Shown here one piece after another: positions 49,901 to 58,900 of a DNA stretch of 64,000 nt. The notes beneath the pieces were generated by a model. That model made no database searches and had not been told where the DNA came from. It worked only from the letters and a program-made list of their open reading frames with translations. How positions within the stretch are numbered: position 1 is the first letter of the stretch; each line of letters starts with the position of its first letter. The stretch comes from Xenopus tropicalis. Taxonomy: Eukaryota > Chordata > Amphibia > Anura > Pipidae. The stretch is from contig NC_030683.2 in NCBI RefSeq assembly GCF_000004195.4, forward strand, positions 74,929,764 through 74,993,763, read 5' to 3'. A program made the translations under genes and the position numbers.

Positions 49901-52900
49901 CCCTTTCCCACCTAATCTATAAATTACTTTTGTTACATAGTTAAACTGATTGTTGTGGTAAAATCTATGTCTCAGTACAGGACTATAAGCATATAAACAT
50001 AGATTGTCAAATACATTGTGGCAGCTTGTGGTACAACATTAATAAATGCATAGTCAATCACTTATCACTAGTAGTGATAAGCAAAATTTTTTGGGGCGAA
50101 TTTCAGTGTTTCTCCATTAGCAGATTTTTTCAAAAATGCATCAAAATAGGCGCAGTCAAAATGGGCATGGTTGCGGTTGAATAAAAAAAGTTGCACGTGT
50201 CAAAAAGTTTTGAAAGCTTCTCAAATGTTTTGCCAAACCGAAATAGCACACATTCGCTCATCACTAATCACTAGAGCTAGATAGATGAAGACAAACTAGG
50301 CTCTGAGGCTATGTGGCTTGAACTTTTAAAGAGTGGAAAGGATGTAGAGGTTGTGTAAAGTTAGGAGTTAGGAAATACAATTAGGAGTAATGGTTAGATC
50401 TGGATGGAAGTTAAACTACCATGTCTACTTATGAACAAGATACCAGAAACATATATTCTTACAATAGTGATTGTTCTGGTCACTCTTACTGACTAACAGC
50501 ATTGTATTTATTTATTATATCACTTGTCCTCCCTGTGTGTAATTTTGTATTCTGTAAGACTGTACAGCGCTGCGTACCCGTGTGGCGCTTTATAAATAAA
50601 GTTATACATACATATATACATACATACATACTCTCTAGAAGAGCTGAAATTTTCCTATTAAAATTACCAGCGGTGTCTTTCGCCTTGTATCATGTCAAAG
50701 AATAGCACTTTGAATGTGGTGTAAAGTTATGGCATCTCTTCTCATTGTACTTCTTTCTGTAGTTTATGCACATGCCTCAATAACCAGTACTGGCTGCGTA
50801 CAGTTGCTTAGGAAACAGTGTAGGATAGGGTTGGCCAGAATGACAACACCTGGCTGATAAGTACAGCAGCCCTATACAAATAAACCTACACTACTCTACA
50901 CTAGATATTTGGGTGTAATTATCAAGCCATGAAAGCAGGTAGTATACACTATTTGGGAAATGTATTTTAAAAGAAGAACACAAATTCACATTTTGTAGTG
51001 AAATACTCTTTATTAGACAATTATTAAGTTGCTCATTTTTACAGTCCTACTAACACTGTGTCCTGGTGCAAATTATAAAATTATCCTATCCCAGCAGGCA
51101 GGGAACATGAGCAGCCAAAGAAAGGGGGATAGGTTGATGTGTGATGGGCCCCTCCAAAGATTTTCTTTTGAAGGGGGGGGGGGGGTGCAGTGTTGTTACA
51201 CCAGTGGATAACATGGCAATGTTTTTCAGGTCAGTTAACACTTTCAGGGGTTTGCAAGAACTGAATTACATTTGTGAAAAGGAAACATATTTGCACATTA
51301 ATGACTTTTAATACATTCCCATCATTTATAAAATGTCCTTAATATAATGATTCTGAAATGGAATCAAGCTCTGTGCTAAATAAAAGGGATAACGTCATGA
51401 GCAACACTTTCAGAAAAATATATCTGTAAAGACGATGTTTTTTTTCATCTTGAACATTTTAGAAAAGAATTTGAATGACGCAGCAGGAAGGAAGCTTTAG
51501 TGATACATTATGAAAGGGACATAGTTAAACAAAGCATTTATATGATTCAGTACAAATGACAATGGACTTCAATTATGCTCTTATAAAGAGTATGAGATAA
51601 CATGCTTCCTGGTAACCTGTGCTCTTCCTAAACATTTATAAATTATTATGCAATTTTTTTAGTTACAAAATATACTTAGAAGCCACTTTTTTGGATGTGT
51701 TTTAGCTTTGCTAGTGAAAATATTTAGCAGATGGTCCCAAACCTCTGGCTTTTAATAATGTATAGTAACTCCACATACTTCTTCAGGGAAGTCAGTCTAG
51801 TTCTTGTGTGGAGGAGACACTGGGAAACCCCTCCCAGGCATATACTGTAAATACAGCAGCCTACCAGTTCATTTAGTCTCCATACATTGTATGCAACTGT
51901 TCTCATATTCAGCATAAGGTTATAATGTGTGCGATAGCTCTAAAAGAACAGTTAATGCCCTTATGAATTAACCATACCTTGGAAAGGTTCTAGGAGCCAA
52001 AGGAAGATTGGGCAACCTTTCCAACTTTGAGCATGAGGCTTATTGGGCTTACTTGAGTAAGGTCAGAGATAGTTTTTTTTAACTTTATTTACTTCTGGGG
52101 CTGCCACACTAAAAAGGAAAGGCATATAAGCGTTAGTTTGCCCCCAAATCCATGGCTGGTCTCTTTAAAAAAAAATTTATTCAACATCACCAGCTGTATC
52201 GCTAATTAGTGATGAGCAAATCTGTCCTGTTTTGCTTCGTCGAAAAATTAGCAAATCTTTGAAAAGATTCACCAAACAGCGAAAATAACGGGCGACAAAA
52301 AAAATCTTTGCGCACATCCAATAAAAAAACAAAATTTTGCGACAGTTTGCAAAAAATCTGCCAATGCCCGCGAATTCATGTCTGGCGAATGATTTCGAAA
52401 GCTCATCACTATCGCTAATGTCTGAAAACCCACTTATTTCAGAAGGAGCAACAATAATTTTATATAATAGTCCATCTGGAAAACCTAGTATCATTATGTT
52501 AGTACACAAAATATTTAATTTTATTTTTTTAATTTTATCTCATTGTAGCTCTAAGGGATGATTTTCGTCTAAATCCATCTGATGCTGTTGTGGCCGTGGG
52601 GAAGCAACTTGAGATAGAATGTTTGCCTCCAAAAGGTCATCCTGAGCCCAATGTTACTTGGAAGAAGGATGGGATTCCAATAAACCATAATAATAGTCGA
52701 TACACGGTAATTATATAGTTGCTTTTTTTTCTTTTTTTATTTAAATACACTGACTTTAGGCATCTTTAAAGTGTTATACTCTTATGGTACTTCCCGCTTT
52801 TTCCACATGAGCTGGCATGACTAAAGAATATTGTTCCAAACCCATAACTCTTGTGTATATATGTGTATATGTGTATATATGTGTATATGTGGGCATCAGC

Positions 52901-55900
52901 AGCACAACATTTGGTTTATCATCATAAAAAAGTTTTGACATGTATAACAAAAGTGAAACAACTGATTTCAGTTATGCAAGTCAATGAAAACACCTTTTCC
53001 TAGGCACCATATACCATTGCAATTCTTGCTATTGTTAGTGCCCATAAGAGCCCCATGCATTAAAGTCAAAAGCAAGAAAGCCCTGCACTTAATTCCAGCT
53101 ACTGTAGTGGTAATTGCAGGGCTCTCTTGTGTCCCCTGGAACTCCCCAGCCTGTACATTCTAAACTGTGTGCAACCTAGGTGTGTTCATTTTGATGCCTA
53201 CAGCTGCTGCCCACCTTTTCATCCTCCTATGCAGTGCTGTTGAACACAGGTAGTGTCACATAGAAAGAGAGGTGCAATACTCTGTTCTCCATTGTGCCCA
53301 TTTTTTGCACTTTGTGTCATGCCCTATTTTTGTAAATGAGCCCAGATATATTTTTCAAATTGTATATTAGGCACCTGTTTAATGCTGCCAATAAAAGCAG
53401 AGAAGCCAGATCCCTTGCATTTTGAAAGTGTAAGATCTATTTCTTTTTTTTTTTTCATTAACTGAAAGTGCTGATTTGACTTTCCCTTCCTTGCTGCAAG
53501 TCTCATTTTAAGTAATATGTTCAATAATTAGAAAAATGTAAAGCATTAATCTGTTATGTGCATCTGCATTGCAGCAGAACATCTTAATTAGAGCAGTTTA
53601 GTTTGGTTTCCTGTCATTATTATTGTAGAATTTTCACAGCATCGCATCGGAAATGACAAACCTTCATGTCTTGCCTTTTAAGACAAAGGAAAAAATTTGA
53701 ACACATTGTTTATATATGGAACATCATGAACTAATGTGCAAGAATTCTGACAGCCTCTGACAGCTGACTTACTCCCACCCCACAGCATTGTCTCCAGTGC
53801 TGCAACAAATGGGAAAACAGCGTTTTGCGCATACCTCCTTTTTTTTATATTGTGATTGTCATACTTATACATGTACAGACCCATCTATTGGGCAGTGCCC
53901 AAGGGCTGTATCTATACAGTGTCCAAAATGGCAGCACCACATGGGTCACATCGATGGCGAGGTGACATTAGCACACAGGTGCATGATGTCATTGCGTCGC
54001 ATCTGGTGTGAGATTTCTAATTGACTGATTTCTGGCTCCTGACATTCCTGATTTGACTCCTTACTATGACTGACTGATATATACTTTATAGATATGTATA
54101 TATGTACTGTACATACTTTAGTGGAAACACAATGATGTAAACCATGTTTACTCTTTATAAATGGGTGCCATGCTGCATCTATACGGTAAGCTCCAATGAA
54201 AATTTTTGTAAAAGAGCTGACCTGACTATATATATTTTATAGATAGGTACCCTGTATATATGTATATACTTTAATGGAAATAAAATGATTCATGGGACCC
54301 TGGCCACTTCCATTGCACATTGTAACACAAATATTTAAAGCTTCTCTATGTACCGGCTGTGCTTTAATTAGATGAAGTCTCACTATTAGAGAGATGGGAA
54401 CCTAAAAATGTGAATCACAGGAAAATGCATTGGCTGAAAGCAGCCATGGAAACCAAGCAACATCAGTGAAAACATTTTCTGGCGGTTTTGTATTTGTTTG
54501 TCTCTGTTTTTATCTTTTACCTTTTAAGTGCTTAGAGAGGAGAATAGTATTATCTGCTGTATCTGTTTATTTTATTCTTCCAGCATGCATCTTACACAGA
54601 ACTGAAATAGATCCACTTTGGGGCAGGGCTCTTCCTTTTAGGGCTCTGGCACACGGGGAGATTAGTCGCCCGCGGCAAAACTCCCTGTTCGCGGGCGACT
54701 AATCTCCCCGAGTTGCCTACCCCTGCCATCCCACCGCGATTTCCCGAAATCGCCCCGCCGCGTCTGCCATCCCGCTGGCGACTTACATGTTCGCCGGTGG
54801 GATGGGGGGGTCATGGCAACTCGGGGAGATTAGTCGTCCATGACAAGGGAGATTTGTCGCGGGCGACTAATCTCCCTGTGTGCCAGAGCCCTTAGACTGA
54901 TGCCACACGTGGCGTTTTTACGCTGCATATTTTCTAATTCTCTCAGTGGCTGAAAAACGCACGATATCATCATCCATAGAAATAACATGAAAAGACTCGA
55001 AGCAAACCACACAAAGCGTAAATACGCTAGAAAACGCCTTACCATGGATTTTTCAAGCGTTTGCCGAAATACGCCAGTATTTGCACAGCAAGTTATTCCT
55101 ATGTATACACAAAGGCAGCTGCCAGACCTAGCGGAAATACGCTGCGTTTTTTACTATTTCACACTATTAGCACCATAGAAACGGGATTTGCTACGTCACC
55201 AGTACTAGGCTGAAAAACGCCATTATCAGGGGCTGTGTGGCTTGTGTGGCGTTTTTAGGCTGAGAAAATATGCAGCGTAAAAATGCCACATGTGGCATCA
55301 GCCTTATAATATTAGTTACTGATTTACAGCCGGGTTGTATAAGGCAGCCACACACCTACAAGTATAGAGCATATTAAATCATGTAAAACTAGCAAAGTTT
55401 GAGTTTGATTTTGCCACATTATGACACCACTACAATCTATTAAAAACATGGATAAAAGTCATAGTGAACAGCCCTAAAAATGTTTTTTAACATTGCCTTC
55501 CCTTGATTAACCAGATTGGCTGGCTAATGTCCCTAAAGCCTGTGTGAACTACATATCCCACTTTCTACAGCTTTGCTGAAACTGCTAATTCACCACAGCT
55601 GGATCAGGCCCCCATTTTCTCATTCTTGCCCCAGCTGCTGCTTGTGAGCCACTGCACAAAGCTTCTTTCCTGTTCTAATTTTAAAAGTGATTTCCTTTTA
55701 TATTTATAGATTAATATAATTAATCATTATTGGAGGCAAAACAATCCTATTGGGTTTATTTTATGTTTAAATGATTCTTTAGTAGCCTGAAGTTATGGAG
55801 ATTCAAATTACGGAAAGATCCCTTATCTGAAAAAACCAAGGTCCTGAGCATTCTGAATAATAGATCCTATACCTCTACTTCTTTTTGGGAAGCTGATTAT

Positions 55901-58900
55901 ATTGTACTTAGAAATGTATCTAGTCACAAAATCCCCTTGGCAATGCATTACACATTGTGTAAATTGATGCAGCAGTAGACTGCCACAAGTGAATATTTAA
56001 AGCTTAAAAAGTCTTTGCACTCAAATTTGTTTTTCCATTAAATATAAATAATTCAAGAGCCTTCCAGTATGACTTGCTATCTAAGGACATAAGGACATAT
56101 ATTGTATATTCATGATTTCTTTTAGTGATTGATTTAAGGCAATACAATGTTTATAAGCACTGCCTTTTGTGTCTCTACAAAGTTAATAGTGGAAAAAACA
56201 ATAATAAATCCTCTATGAATCCTCACTGGTCTTCAACAGCTATAGTTTCATGCTTTAAAACTAGAAAAGAAAACATTTTAACTTTTAAAATGTAGTATAA
56301 TGTGCTGCTTGTTCCATTTCATTTGTATTCATCCCTGGGATAAGGGGATCTATGTGACCAAAACCACAAATGGCCCAAAATGTTGCCCCTAATTCAATAC
56401 CTTCCTGCTATAAAGAAAGCATTCTACCTTACATGTGTTTAAATGCAAGCAGAAGTCCATGATAATTCATGTATGTCAATACTGCCATTGTATAACCTTG
56501 CCCATAATGCCAACTGACTACATGAGTAACCTGTACCATTATTGGCCATATATTTTCAGCATTCAAGCTACTATATTTTTGGGGGCGGGGGTGTAAACAA
56601 ACTTAAAATGAATGAAAAAAGGCACTTGTGTTTGATTTGACAAATCTGTCATTTGTGCGTTACATATGTTTGTTACAATGGAAGCTAGAGATACACACAT
56701 TTTGTGTGCAGATCCCGGCGGAACATGCAGGAAATGGTAAAAATGTTGCGTGTAAAAAAACATGATCACATGCGGCACATTTATTTGTTGATGCGCGTAA
56801 TTCTATTTTACGTGTGCAACAATTTTAGATGTGTCAAAGGAAATTGTTGCGCACGTAAAAAAAAATAACATGCATTACAATCTGCCAATGGCGAAACGCA
56901 GCAATTCGAATCCATGCCTGGCAAATTATTTCACCCATCACTACTTGCACACATGTGCACAGTATGGCACTTCCTGTAGCAATGTTTGTTGGCTAAAGGT
57001 TTCACATACAATAACTCCAAATTTCAATATTATCGTTTTCAGATTTCTGCAGGCAAACTCTTTATTGGCAAAGCACTAAAGACGGATTCAGGACTATATT
57101 CCTGCTTAGCATCAAATCAAGTGGGAGAAAGAGAGAGTAGAGCTGCTAAAATCGTTGTACTGGGTAAGAGAACATGTTTATCCTGACCTTTTCTAACACA
57201 TCTAGCCTTATTTATATTACTGGATTTTAATTGTTGTTTGTGAACACTGAGTGAAACTATTTCAAAGCCAAAAACCTGTGTGATGGAGCCCATAAGGAAA
57301 CCTAAATCATGGTCTCATACATCTTCCCTTAATCCATTTTTTCACTAATCTGGCAACACTCTTTTTTTTATATTCTCTTATCTTACTTTTTATATCCTAC
57401 CCTTTTACCCTTTTACTTTAGTGTTTCAATCCTCTGTGCGTTTTTTTTACCCAGACGCAGGAGCGAAGTGCAATTTTGGAAATGACCACCATGTTTTTTC
57501 CAACTATGCACTGTTTTTTCCCCCAGAATTCATGTGTCATTGATAGTGCAATGCGGGTACTGAATCAGACTCAATTACATTGCATCTGACTCTGTGCTGT
57601 GTCCAGTGCAACTGCATCCAAATGTATGCAACTGTGCATGCACTTTATCACAAATTTGATGCAGTTGAATATCTTAACAGTCTGCCTGGCATAATTTCTG
57701 GTCTACTTTAGCCACCAGTGTACTGTGTCTATTGACACAGAGTGCCGAAAGAACCCTGGAGCTGCCGCCTGGTCAGGAGGTGTAGGTAGCTCCAGGGCTT
57801 ACTCAGAGCTGAGTGCAAATGGACTCCCTTCATATTTAGTAGAGCGCATTCACTGTCCCAGACACAGTGACAGATCTCCCTGTTTCCCATGCCCCTAAAT
57901 GATAGGGGTGTGTTGATAAGAAAAAAGGATGTACTTTGTTCTAGAGGACAGTAAATTTGCTGTGCACAACCACAAAGTCCTAAATCATAGGTTTACAGGG
58001 AAGAGTATTAAAAAAAAAAGTTTTAAAAACTTTTATTATAAATTGCACTTTACTGTTGACCAATTCTTATATAAGTAAATTCCAAAGTTTCATTAAGCAG
58101 CATAATACATTTTAACCTGTACAAGTTGTGTAGATAGCGGCATGCACGTGTCATTATGGAACACTGGGCGACTTTCTTTGATTGCCTGAATGTGTGCAAC
58201 TAAAATGCAATGTTTTATTCTCAGAGAAGCCCATGTTTACATATAAACCCAGTGATGTGACGGCAAAGTTTGGAAGCACCGTGCAGTTTGGTTGTGGAGC
58301 ACAAGGAGACCCAAAGCCCACCTTTCACTGGAGCAAAGAAAATGGAGACCTTCCACAAGGGAGGTATGTACAGTTTATGTTGAATATGCTTTTGGATTTG
58401 AGCAACCAACTAAATCCATCATATTTAGAATCTCAGATTTGTTGATTGTGAATTTTCCTAATGGTGGTTTTGTGATATTCTCATTAATATTCACTTGTTC
58501 AATGAAAAGTAATATAAACACAATGCTGTTTAAACAGGTATGAAATTACCAATGAAAATACATTAAGAATCCGATCTGTAACCTTGTATGACTCTGGAAA
58601 ATATATCTGCACTGCAGGAAATCAGCTAGAAACAGTATCTGCCAAGGCATTGCTAACTGTTCAAGGTAAGAGGCTTGGCTGGAGTATACCACTATGAAAG
58701 CTTATATTCCTTTATTATATGAAGGTAAACTATTATTTTAAAAAAACAACACTTTTTTTAATGATAGGAAGCATTGACCATTATTAAATATAAATCTGCC
58801 GAAAAATGAATATGTGAAATTCCCTCGTAGTAATGGAACTTGCATCGATTTCCTATTACATTTATCTACTCCCCCATTACTTCTGTCTGCTTTCTGTAAC

